From Micromonospora saelicesensis (GTDB taxonomy: Bacteria; Actinomycetota; Actinomycetes; Mycobacteriales; Micromonosporaceae), in contig NZ_FMCR01000005.1 in NCBI RefSeq assembly GCF_900091575.1, positions 124,001-188,000 of the forward strand: DNA of 64,000 nucleotides, in the 5' to 3' direction. Of the stretch, positions 16,472-24,138 are shown piece by piece. How positions within the stretch are numbered: position 1 is the stretch's first letter; every line of letters begins with the position of its first letter. A program made the translations under genes and the position numbers. The notes under the pieces are model-generated. The model saw nothing but the letters and a program-made list of their open reading frames with translations. It made no database searches and was not told the DNA's origin.

Positions 16472-17217
16472 TCAGCGCCCAGGGGTACGCGGACGCCGTC
16501 CGCCCGGTGCTCGACCGGCTGCTCGACTCGGAGGCCGACGGGATCACCCGGGCCGCCGACCTGATCGCCGACAGCCTGCGCGACGGCGGCGTGCTCCAGG
16601 CGTTCGGCGCCGGCCACTCGGAGGCGTTCGCCGCCGAGTTGGTCGCCCGGGCCGGCGGGCTGGTCCCCACCAACCGGCTCTCGGTACGGGACCTGGTGAT
16701 GCACGGTGACGCCCCGCGTGACGTGCTCGCCGACCCCAAGCTGGAACGTGATCCCTCCATCGCCCACCAGATCTACGCGCTCGCGGCGCCCCAGCCGCGC
16801 GACGTGTTCGTGGTGGCGTCCCAATCCGGCATCAACGGCTCGGTGGTCGAGCTGGCGGCGCTGGTCACCGAGCGCGGTCACCCGTTGATCGCGGTCACCT
16901 CGGTCGAGCACACCGCGCGGGTCGCCCCACGGCACCCGTCCGGGCACCGGCTCGCCGACCTCGCCGACGTCGTGCTGGACAACGGCGCGCCGTACGGCGA
17001 TGCACTGCTGCCGCTCGAGGGCGGCGGCGCGGTCTGTGCGGTCTCCTCGGTCACCACGGCGCTGCTGGCGCAGTTGCTGACCGCGGAGGTCGTACGACGG
17101 TTCCACCAGGCCGGGGAGGTACCCCCTATCTACCTCTCCGCCAACGTCCCCGGCGGGGACGAGCACAACCTCGCCCTCGAGTCGCGGTACGCCGGACGTC
17201 TCCGGCGTACCGCATGA
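16468..17217 (+). CDS. SIS-domain sugar-phosphate enzyme (possible NagS-like)
   Basis: 249 aa, single SIS domain. LQAFGAGHSEAFAAELVARAGGL (residues 43-65) is the phosphosugar loop, FVVASQSGINGSVVELAALV (near 112) the second motif, and GDALLPLEGGGAVCAVSSV (near 174) the C-terminal helix region. ATG overlaps the RpiR stop. Its place between the regulator and a GlcNAc-type transporter suggests action on GlcNAc-6-phosphate or a related phosphosugar. Streptomyces NagS, which converts GlcNAc-6P, is a SIS protein of this size; orthology is an inference. It lacks the architecture of a full GlmS. Confidence 0.75.
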   Translation: MISAQGYADAVRPVLDRLLDSEADGITRAADLIADSLRDGGVLQAFGAGHSEAFAAELVARAGGLVPTNRLSVRDLVMHGDAPRDVLADPKLERDPSIAHQIYALAAPQPRDVFVVASQSGINGSVVELAALVTERGHPLIAVTSVEHTARVAPRHPSGHRLADLADVVLDNGAPYGDALLPLEGGGAVCAVSSVTTALLAQLLTAEVVRRFHQAGEVPPIYLSANVPGGDEHNLALESRYAGRLRRTA

Positions 17218-17243
17218 CCCGAATTCCACAAGGAGACACGACG

Positions 17244-18680
17244 ATGTCGATTACCCCCGAACACCCGGCCGCACTCGACCGTCGCGCGGTGCTGCGTCGC
17301 GCCGCCGCCGTGGGCGTGCTCGCCACTCCGGCCATCGGCCTGCTCGGCGCCTGCGCCACCAGCGGCAGCGACGGTGACAACGAGCAGGTCGCCGGCGGCA
17401 CCAAGAGCGAGAAGAACCCGCTGGGCGTCAAGGAGGACGCCGCGATCGAGGTGGTCATCTTCAACGGTGGCTACGGCGAGAAGTACGCCACCGACGTGCA
17501 CGAGCCGCTGTACAAGAAGGCGTTCCCCAAGGCGGAGGTCAAGCACCAGGCCACCCAGGCCGTCTCCACGGTGCTCCAGCCGCGGTTCGCCTCCGGTAAC
17601 CCGCCGGAGTTCGTGAACAACTCGGGCGAGAAGCTGATGGACTTCGGCGCGCTCGTGGCCGACGGTCAGCTCCAGGACCTCACCGAGCTGTGGGACGCGC
17701 CGTCGGTCGACGACCCGACCAAGAAGGTCCGCGACACGGTGGTGCCGGGCACCATCGAGGCGGGCTCGTTCAACGGCAAGCCGTTCGTCCTGTACTACGT
17801 CTCCACGGTCTTCGGCATCTGGTACTCCGGGAAGCTGTTCAAGGACAACGGCTGGGCGCCGGCGAAGAACTGGGACGAGTTCATCGCCCTGCTCACGAAG
17901 ATCAAGGCCAAGGGCATCACCCCGTACGGCTACGCCGGTGCGAACGCGGCCTACTACCAGTGGAACGTGATCCTCACCCACGCCGCCAAGATCGGCGGCA
18001 CGGACGTGCTGAAGAACATCGACAACCTGGAGGACGGCGCCTGGCAGCAGGACGCCGTGAAGCAGGCGGCCACCGCATGGGCCGAGGTTGGGGCGAAGTT
18101 CAGCGACAAGAGCTTCGAGGGCCTCAAGCACACCGACGTGCAGCTGCGGCAGAACCAGTACAAGGTGGCCCTGTACCCCAGCGGTGACTGGCTGGAGGGC
18201 GAGCAGAAGAAGGACACCCCGGCCGGCTTCGACTACCAGCTCATGCCGGTGCCGAGCATGTCCGCCTCGGACAAGCTGCCGGCCACCGCGCTGCGCGCCA
18301 CCGCCGGTGAGGGCTACTTTGTCTCGGCGAAGAGCAAGAACCCCAAGGGCGGGCTGGAGTACATGCGTCAGATGCTCTCGACGGCGGGCGCGAAGGGCTT
18401 CACCGAGGTGGTCAAGGCCCCGACCGTGGTCACCGCCGGCTCGGAGGGCTTCGCCTTCCCGCCCGGTGTGGCCAGCTCGCAGGCCGCGCTCAAGGCGGCC
18501 GGTCAGGACGTGTTCAACCTGTACTTCGACGGTTGGTACAAGGAGCTCGACACGGAGGCGCGTACCGCCACCAACGAGCTGATGTTCGGCCGGATCAACG
18601 CGGACGCCTTCGTGGAGCGGATCCAGAAGCGCGCCGACGCCATCAAGAAGGACAGCTCCGTCACCAAGTTCAAGCGCTGA
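17244..18680 (+). CDS. Second GlcNAc-type sugar-binding lipoprotein (NgcE paralogue)
   Basis: 478 aa. Twin-arginine-like region RRAVLRRAAAVG and lipobox LLGAC give Cys37 as the lipidated residue. ATG 17244 has AAGGAG 9 nt upstream; a further in-frame start at 17214 lacks one. The mature region parallels the 9639 protein (SEKNPLGVKEDAAIEVVIF, NPPEFVNNSG). It lies 26 bp after the SIS gene, so it belongs to the RpiR operon. The two paralogues may differ in preference for mono- and disaccharide. Confidence 0.85.
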   Translation: MSITPEHPAALDRRAVLRRAAAVGVLATPAIGLLGACATSGSDGDNEQVAGGTKSEKNPLGVKEDAAIEVVIFNGGYGEKYATDVHEPLYKKAFPKAEVKHQATQAVSTVLQPRFASGNPPEFVNNSGEKLMDFGALVADGQLQDLTELWDAPSVDDPTKKVRDTVVPGTIEAGSFNGKPFVLYYVSTVFGIWYSGKLFKDNGWAPAKNWDEFIALLTKIKAKGITPYGYAGANAAYYQWNVILTHAAKIGGTDVLKNIDNLEDGAWQQDAVKQAATAWAEVGAKFSDKSFEGLKHTDVQLRQNQYKVALYPSGDWLEGEQKKDTPAGFDYQLMPVPSMSASDKLPATALRATAGEGYFVSAKSKNPKGGLEYMRQMLSTAGAKGFTEVVKAPTVVTAGSEGFAFPPGVASSQAALKAAGQDVFNLYFDGWYKELDTEARTATNELMFGRINADAFVERIQKRADAIKKDSSVTKFKR

Positions 18681-18698
18681 TCGATCGGAGCTAGGGTC

Positions 18699-19607
18699 AT
18701 GCGGCACGGCAAGTATCCATTCGTGATCGGGTTCCTGTTCGCCCCGGTCGCGCTGTACGTGACATTCGTGATCTGGCCGTACGCGCAAGCGTTCCAGATC
18801 TCGATGACCAACTGGCGGGGGCTGTCGGCCCCACAGTGGGTGGGCTTCGACAACTACCGGAGGTTGCTCGACGACGGGGCCTTCTGGAAAGCGGTCCAGC
18901 ACCACGGCGTACTGCTGCTTGCCCTGCCGCTGATCACCATTGCCATCGCCCTGTTCTTCGCCTTCCTGCTCAACGTGGGCGGCAAGAGCAGCGGCGGGCA
19001 ACGCCAGGGGGTCTGGGGGGCGAAGTTCTACCGGGTGGTGTTCTTCTTCCCCCAGGTCCTGGCGGTGGCCATCATCGCGGTGTTGTTCCAGATGGTGTAC
19101 CGGCCGAACGAGTCCGGCCTGATCAACGGCGTGTTGATGAAGTTCGGCATCGAGCCGATCCTCTTCCTCGTCAAGCCGAACCTGGCCCTCTGGTCGATCA
19201 TCGCGGTGCTGGTCTGGCAGGCGGTCGGCTTCTACGTGGTGCTCTTCTCGGCCGGGATGGCCTCCATCCCCGGTGAGATCTACGAGGCCGCCGAGATGGA
19301 CGGGGCGACGAAGGTGACCTTGTTCTTCCGGGTCACCCTGCCGCTGCTGTGGGACACCCTCCAGGTTGCCTGGGTGTACCTGGGGATCGCGGCGTTCGAC
19401 GCGTTCGCCATCGTGGCGGTGCTCTCGGTGGACGGTGGCGGCCCGGACGGCGCCACCACGGTGCTCGCCATGGAGATCTACCGCAACGCGTTCGTCTACT
19501 CGAAGTACGGCTACGCCTCGGCGATGGGCGTGGCGCTGTTCTTCCTCACCCTCACGTTCGCGGCGCTGACGCTGCGGCTCACCAAGCGGGAAAGCGTGGA
19601 GTACTGA
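18699..19607 (+). CDS. Sugar ABC transporter permease (NgcF paralogue)
   Basis: 302 aa, the same length as the permease at 11120, starting MRHGKYPFVIGFLFAPVALY. Six membrane segments and EAA loop YEAAEMDGATKVTLFFRVTLPLLWD (near 195). Its stop overlaps the next start by one base (TGATG). Confidence 0.87.
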   Translation: MRHGKYPFVIGFLFAPVALYVTFVIWPYAQAFQISMTNWRGLSAPQWVGFDNYRRLLDDGAFWKAVQHHGVLLLALPLITIAIALFFAFLLNVGGKSSGGQRQGVWGAKFYRVVFFFPQVLAVAIIAVLFQMVYRPNESGLINGVLMKFGIEPILFLVKPNLALWSIIAVLVWQAVGFYVVLFSAGMASIPGEIYEAAEMDGATKVTLFFRVTLPLLWDTLQVAWVYLGIAAFDAFAIVAVLSVDGGGPDGATTVLAMEIYRNAFVYSKYGYASAMGVALFFLTLTFAALTLRLTKRESVEY

Positions 19608-20536
19608 TGAATCCGCAGTCGACGCTGCCGCCGACGCCGGCGGCCCTGCCGCCGAAGACCGGTGACCCGTCCGCCCCCGCCGGGTCGGGGCACAAGGGCC
19701 CCCGCTCGGAGGTACGGTTCTTCGCCGGCCTGGGGCATGTCGCGCTCGCCGTGTGGGCGGTGATCGTGATCGTGCCGATCCTCTGGACCTTCCTCGCCGC
19801 GTTCAAGAACACCAGCGAGATCTTCAGCAGCCCGTGGACGCTGCCGGCCGAGCTGCGCTGGGAGAACTTCGGGCGGGCCTGGACCAAGGCCCACGTCGGG
19901 CGGTACTTCCTCAACAGCGTGATCGTGGTGTCGTGCAGCACGTTCCTCACCATGCTGCTCGGCTCGATGGCCGCGTACGTGCTGGCCCGCTACAAGTTCT
20001 GGGGCAACCGGGCGGTCTACTTCCTCTTCGTCTCGGGGTTGGCCTTCCCGGTCTTCCTGGCACTGGTGCCGCTCTTCTTCGTGGTGAAGAACCTGGGTCT
20101 GCTGGACACCCACACCGGGGTGGTGCTGGTCTACAGCGCGTACTCGTTGCCGTTCACGGTGTTCTTCCTGGCCGCGTTCTTCAAGACGCTGCCGTCGTCG
20201 GTGGCCGAGGCGGGGATGATCGACGGCTGCGGGCACACTCGACTGTTCTTCCAGGTCATGATGCCGATGGCGAAGCCGGGCCTGATCAGTGTGACGATCT
20301 TCAACATCATCGGTCAGTGGGCGCAGTACCAGCTCCCGTTGGTGCTGCTCTCCAACGCCAAGGACAAATGGGTGCTCACCCAGGGCATCGCCGACATCTC
20401 CGTCAACGCCGGCTACGAGGCGGACTGGTCCGGGCTGTTCGCCGCGCTGACCATCGCCATCCTCCCGATGATCATCGTGTACGCGGTGTTCCAGCGTCAG
20501 ATCCAGGCCGGCCTCACCTCCGGTGCGGTGAAGTAG
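19607..20536 (+). CDS. Sugar ABC transporter permease (NgcG paralogue)
   Basis: 309 aa with a Pro-rich N-terminus, six membrane segments and EAA loop AEAGMIDGCGHTRLFFQVMMPMAKPG (near 200). It closes the operon rpiR-SIS-lipoprotein-permease-permease. The convergent ABC exporter gene ends only 6 bp away. No ATPase gene is present. Confidence 0.87.
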   Translation: MNPQSTLPPTPAALPPKTGDPSAPAGSGHKGPRSEVRFFAGLGHVALAVWAVIVIVPILWTFLAAFKNTSEIFSSPWTLPAELRWENFGRAWTKAHVGRYFLNSVIVVSCSTFLTMLLGSMAAYVLARYKFWGNRAVYFLFVSGLAFPVFLALVPLFFVVKNLGLLDTHTGVVLVYSAYSLPFTVFFLAAFFKTLPSSVAEAGMIDGCGHTRLFFQVMMPMAKPGLISVTIFNIIGQWAQYQLPLVLLSNAKDKWVLTQGIADISVNAGYEADWSGLFAALTIAILPMIIVYAVFQRQIQAGLTSGAVK

Positions 20537-20542
20537 GACGTC

Positions 20543-22288
20543 TCAGCGCTCGTCGACGCGGGTATGCCAGGAGTGCCACAGGGCTGCGTACGCCCCGCCG
20601 GCCGCGACCAGCTCGTCATGGCTGCCGATCTCGGTGATCCGTCCGTCGGCGAGCACGGCGACCCGGTCGGCGTCGTGCGCGGTGTTGAGCCGGTGCGCGA
20701 TCGCGATGACGGTCCGCCCGACCAGTACGGCGGCCAGCGCGCGTTCGGTCCGGCGGGCGGTGGACGGGTCGAGCGCGGCGGTCGCCTCGTCCAGGATCAG
20801 CGTGTGCGGGTCGGCGAGCACCAACCGGGCCAGCGCGAGCTGTTGGGCCTCGGCCGCACCGAGTTGACGGGCCCCGTCGCCGAGCTGGGTGTCCAGGTCG
20901 TCGGGCAGCTCGGCAAACCACTCGGCGCCCACGGTGAGCAGCGCGGCGCGCATCTGTTCGTCGGAGGCGTCGGGCGCGGCGAAGGAGAGGTTGTCGCGAA
21001 CCGAGCCGATGAAGACGTGGTGTTCCTGGGTGACCAGGGCGATCCGGCGGCGTCGCTCGGCGGGGTCGAGGTCGGTGACCGGGCAGCCGCCGATGCTCAC
21101 GACGCCGTGCCGCGGCGCGTCGATCCCGGCCAGCAGCCGGGCCAGGGTGGACTTGCCGGCGCCGGACGGGCCGACGACGGCCAGCCGCTCACCGGGCTGC
21201 ACCTCCAGGTCGATGCCGTGCAGCACGTCCGGCCCGTCGGAGTAGGAGAACCGGGCCCCACGGACGACGAGCCGCTCACCCCGTGACGAGGCGGTCGTGC
21301 CGGGTGGTTCCGGCGGGACCATGCCGACGCCGAGCAGCCGCGCGTACGACGCGAAGCCGCGTTGCGCCTGCTCGGTCCACTGCAACAGCCGGTCCATCGG
21401 GTCGATCGCCTGTTGCAGGTAGAGCGCGGCGGCGACCACCGCGCCGAGCGACACCATGTCCCGGGAGAACAGGTAGCCCCCGACGAGCAGGACCATGGCG
21501 ACCGGCAGCGGATAGCTGGCCTCGACGACCGAGAAGAACACGGTACGCAGCGCGAGGGTCGCCCGACGGGCCCGCCACACCGTTGTGACGCGGGTGGTGC
21601 CGTGCTTGATCCGGTCCTCGGCCAACCGCAGCGCCTCCACAGTGCGTGCGCCCTCGGCGGTGGTGGTCAGCGTCTCGGTCAGCTCGGCCGCCGCCGCGCC
21701 CTCGGTGAGGTACGCGGAGCTGGCCCGGCGCAGGTACCAGCGGGTCACCGCCACGATCGACGGGAGCCCGGCCAGCGCGGCCAACCCGAGCAGCGGGTGC
21801 AGCAGGAAGACCGCCCCGAACAGCAACGTCAACTGCACCGTGGCGATGACGATGGTGGGCACCACGTCCCGGACGGTGGTGCCGACCGTCGACACGTCGA
21901 CCGAGCTGCGGGTGGCCAGGTCCCCGGAGCCGGCACGCTCGACGACCGAGACGGGCAGCCCGAGGGTCCGGGAGACGAACTCCTCGCGCAGCTCGGCGAC
22001 GGCCCGTTCGCCGAAGCGGTGGCCGGCGTACTGGGCGTAGCGGGAGAGCAGGGCGCTGACCAGGACGCAGCCGGCGATGGCCAGTGCCAGCCGGTCCACA
22101 GTGGCCACGCCCGCGCCCGCTGTGACCCGGTCGACGATGGTGCCCAACAGCCAGGGCGGGGCGAGCCCGGTGACCGCGGCGGCGCTGTGCAGCGCCAGCA
22201 CGACCCCGACGGCGCGCCGGTGCCGGCTGATCATGTCCCGCAGGGCCCGGCGTACGGTGCGGCGGTCGGCCACCGGCAGTCGGCTCAC
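20543..22288 (-). CDS. ABC exporter half-transporter with intact Walker motifs but degenerate signature
   Basis: 581 aa: membrane domain (1-320) and nucleotide-binding domain (~345-581). Walker A is GPSGAGKS (Lys379), Q-loop LVTQEHH, Walker B TLILDEAT (Glu501), H-loop IAHRL (His532). The LSGGQ signature is replaced by LGAAEA (476-481). The upstream gene has the reverse pattern, so together they form one complete ATP site. The GTG start overlaps the upstream stop by 4 bp. Multidrug or lipid export is the usual role of such heterodimers; the substrate is unknown. Confidence 0.87.
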   Translation of the reverse strand: MSRLPVADRRTVRRALRDMISRHRRAVGVVLALHSAAAVTGLAPPWLLGTIVDRVTAGAGVATVDRLALAIAGCVLVSALLSRYAQYAGHRFGERAVAELREEFVSRTLGLPVSVVERAGSGDLATRSSVDVSTVGTTVRDVVPTIVIATVQLTLLFGAVFLLHPLLGLAALAGLPSIVAVTRWYLRRASSAYLTEGAAAAELTETLTTTAEGARTVEALRLAEDRIKHGTTRVTTVWRARRATLALRTVFFSVVEASYPLPVAMVLLVGGYLFSRDMVSLGAVVAAALYLQQAIDPMDRLLQWTEQAQRGFASYARLLGVGMVPPEPPGTTASSRGERLVVRGARFSYSDGPDVLHGIDLEVQPGERLAVVGPSGAGKSTLARLLAGIDAPRHGVVSIGGCPVTDLDPAERRRRIALVTQEHHVFIGSVRDNLSFAAPDASDEQMRAALLTVGAEWFAELPDDLDTQLGDGARQLGAAEAQQLALARLVLADPHTLILDEATAALDPSTARRTERALAAVLVGRTVIAIAHRLNTAHDADRVAVLADGRITEIGSHDELVAAGGAYAALWHSWHTRVDER

Positions 22289-24042
22289 CGGTACGCCTCC
22301 TCGCTGCCGCGGGCCACCAGGTACCGGTAGGCCGGGTCGTCGTCGAGCAGGTCGGCGTGGCTGCCGGTGGCGGTTATCCGGCCGGCGCTCAGAAGCGCGA
22401 CCAGATCGGCCCGGCCGAGCAGCAGCGGCGACGTGGCGATCACCACGGTGGTCCGCCCGGCCCGCGCGGCCCGCAGCCGCTCGGCGATCCGCGCCTCGGT
22501 GTGCGCGTCCACCGCCGACGTTGGGTCGACGAGGATCAGCACCTCCGGTTCGCTGCTCAGCGCCCGGGCCAGGCGGAGCCGTTGGCGTTGACCGCCGGAG
22601 AGCGTCCGGGCCCGGGCGTCGATCGGGGTGTCCAGCCCGGCGGGCAGGGCGTCGACGACGTCCTGCGCCGAGGCGGTCCGCAGGGCCGCGCTGATCCGTT
22701 CGTCGTCGTCGGCCCCGGCGCCCAGGATGTCGCGCAGCGTGCCGGCGAAGAGGTAGGAGTCGTGGTCGGCGACGAGGATTCGCGCGCGGACCTCGTCCAG
22801 GGCGACCTCGCGCAGCGGCACGCCGGCCCAGGTGACCTCGCTGGCGACGTACCGGCCGAGCCGGTCGGCCAACGCCACGGCCGCCGCCGGGTCGTCTGCC
22901 GCCACCCCGGTCAGCTGGCCGGCCCGCACGGTCAGGCCGGTCACCGGGTCGTGCAGGTCGGCCGGGCCGACCGGTGCGGCCAGGGCATCCGGCCGGCGTG
23001 CCTCGGGCACGGCGCCCGGCCACCGGCGACCCGGGCCACCGACGTCGTCCGGTGTCACGTTGAGCAGGTCGGCGATCCGCCGGGCGGCGACCCGACCGCG
23101 GATGAGCTGGTGACTGCCCTCCAGCAGGAACCAGACCGGCACGATCAGGGTCGCCACGTAGCCGTAGACGGCGACCAACTCGCCGATCGTGACGTCACCG
23201 GTCACCGCCATCCGGGCCGTCAGCCACACCACCGCCGCCAGGAACAACCCGGGGATGGCGACAGTCGCCGCGTCGATCCAGCTGTTGACCGCGCCGACCC
23301 GGTAGCCCTCGGCGCGCAGCTCCTGGGACCGGGACGCGTACCGCCGGGCGAACAGGTCCCGGCCGCCCACCCCGGCGAGCACCCGCAGCCCGGCCACGAT
23401 GTCACCGGATCGGGCGGTGAGCGCGCCCTGCTGCTTGCGATAGACCGATTCGACCTGCTCCAGGCGGCGCAGCAGCGGCCCCACGATCAGACCGACGACC
23501 GGCACCCCCACCAGCACGCAGAGCGCGAGCATCGGGGAGATCGACCAGAGCACCACGGCGATCACCCCGTACGCGACGACCGCGCCGACGCCCGGCCCGG
23601 TCAGCGTCAGCACCTGCGCCGTCCAGTCGATGTCGGAACCGCCGATGGTGGACACCTCGCCCGCCCCGACCCGGCGGGGCAGCACCGCGCCGATGCGGGA
23701 CAGGTGGCGCAGCAGAACCTCCGCCGAGCGGGCCTTGGCATCCTCCCGGATGAAGGTCATCGTGCGGTGCCGCATGATGCCCAGGTAGGACAGGGCCACG
23801 CCCGCGACGACGATCGCCGCGACCCAGAGCGCCAGGGCCTGGGTGTCGCGTTCGCGCAGCCCGTCGTCGACGGCGCGGGCGATCAGGTAGGGCCGGGCCG
23901 AGAGCCCGATCATCCAGGCCGTGCCGATCAGGCTGCCGCGCAGCACCCGCCAGGGTTGGCAGCGGACCAGCCACCAGAGGTAGCGCATCGGGCCGCGGGC
24001 GTCGGGGGTGCCAGGATCGGGATGCGGGATCTGGGGAGGCAC
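22285..24042 (-). CDS. ABC exporter half-transporter with degenerate Walker motifs and intact signature
   Basis: 585 aa. After a six-helix membrane domain the ATPase domain has GVAADDPAAA (379-388) where Walker A belongs, and VDPTS where LDEATS belongs (Asp506 kept, catalytic Glu replaced by Pro507). The H-loop is IATSPL (Thr537). The signature LSGGQRQRL (481-489) is perfect. The frame is open throughout, so this is divergence and not decay. It must pair with the downstream half. The GTG start has TAGCGT six bases upstream: a leaderless operon. Confidence 0.87.
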   Translation of the reverse strand: MPPQIPHPDPGTPDARGPMRYLWWLVRCQPWRVLRGSLIGTAWMIGLSARPYLIARAVDDGLRERDTQALALWVAAIVVAGVALSYLGIMRHRTMTFIREDAKARSAEVLLRHLSRIGAVLPRRVGAGEVSTIGGSDIDWTAQVLTLTGPGVGAVVAYGVIAVVLWSISPMLALCVLVGVPVVGLIVGPLLRRLEQVESVYRKQQGALTARSGDIVAGLRVLAGVGGRDLFARRYASRSQELRAEGYRVGAVNSWIDAATVAIPGLFLAAVVWLTARMAVTGDVTIGELVAVYGYVATLIVPVWFLLEGSHQLIRGRVAARRIADLLNVTPDDVGGPGRRWPGAVPEARRPDALAAPVGPADLHDPVTGLTVRAGQLTGVAADDPAAAVALADRLGRYVASEVTWAGVPLREVALDEVRARILVADHDSYLFAGTLRDILGAGADDDERISAALRTASAQDVVDALPAGLDTPIDARARTLSGGQRQRLRLARALSSEPEVLILVDPTSAVDAHTEARIAERLRAARAGRTTVVIATSPLLLGRADLVALLSAGRITATGSHADLLDDDPAYRYLVARGSEEAYR

Positions 24043-24048
24043 CCGATC

Positions 24049-24054
24049 ACGCTA
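24049..24054 (-). promoter_or_regulatory. -10 box (TAGCGT) of the leaderless ABC exporter operon
   Basis: The minus strand reads TAGCGT, GATCGG, then the GTG start of the first half-transporter. Confidence 0.45.
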
Positions 24055-24138
24055 CCGAGCGGCCCTGACACCCCACCGACCCGATCATGGTGAGGTGCGC
24101 CTCCGTTTCTGTCGGACGGGAGAGGCAGAATCACGTTC

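Noticed and set aside
9446..17243. DasR-type operator controlling the GlcNAc genes
   Set aside because: No ACTGGTCTAGACCAGT-like site was found in the intergenic regions; the AAGAAYTTYTAC motif is the better candidate.
22285..24042. Pseudogene status of the degenerate ABC half
   Set aside because: The frame is fully open, the LSGGQ signature and membrane domain are intact, and the losses complement those of its partner.
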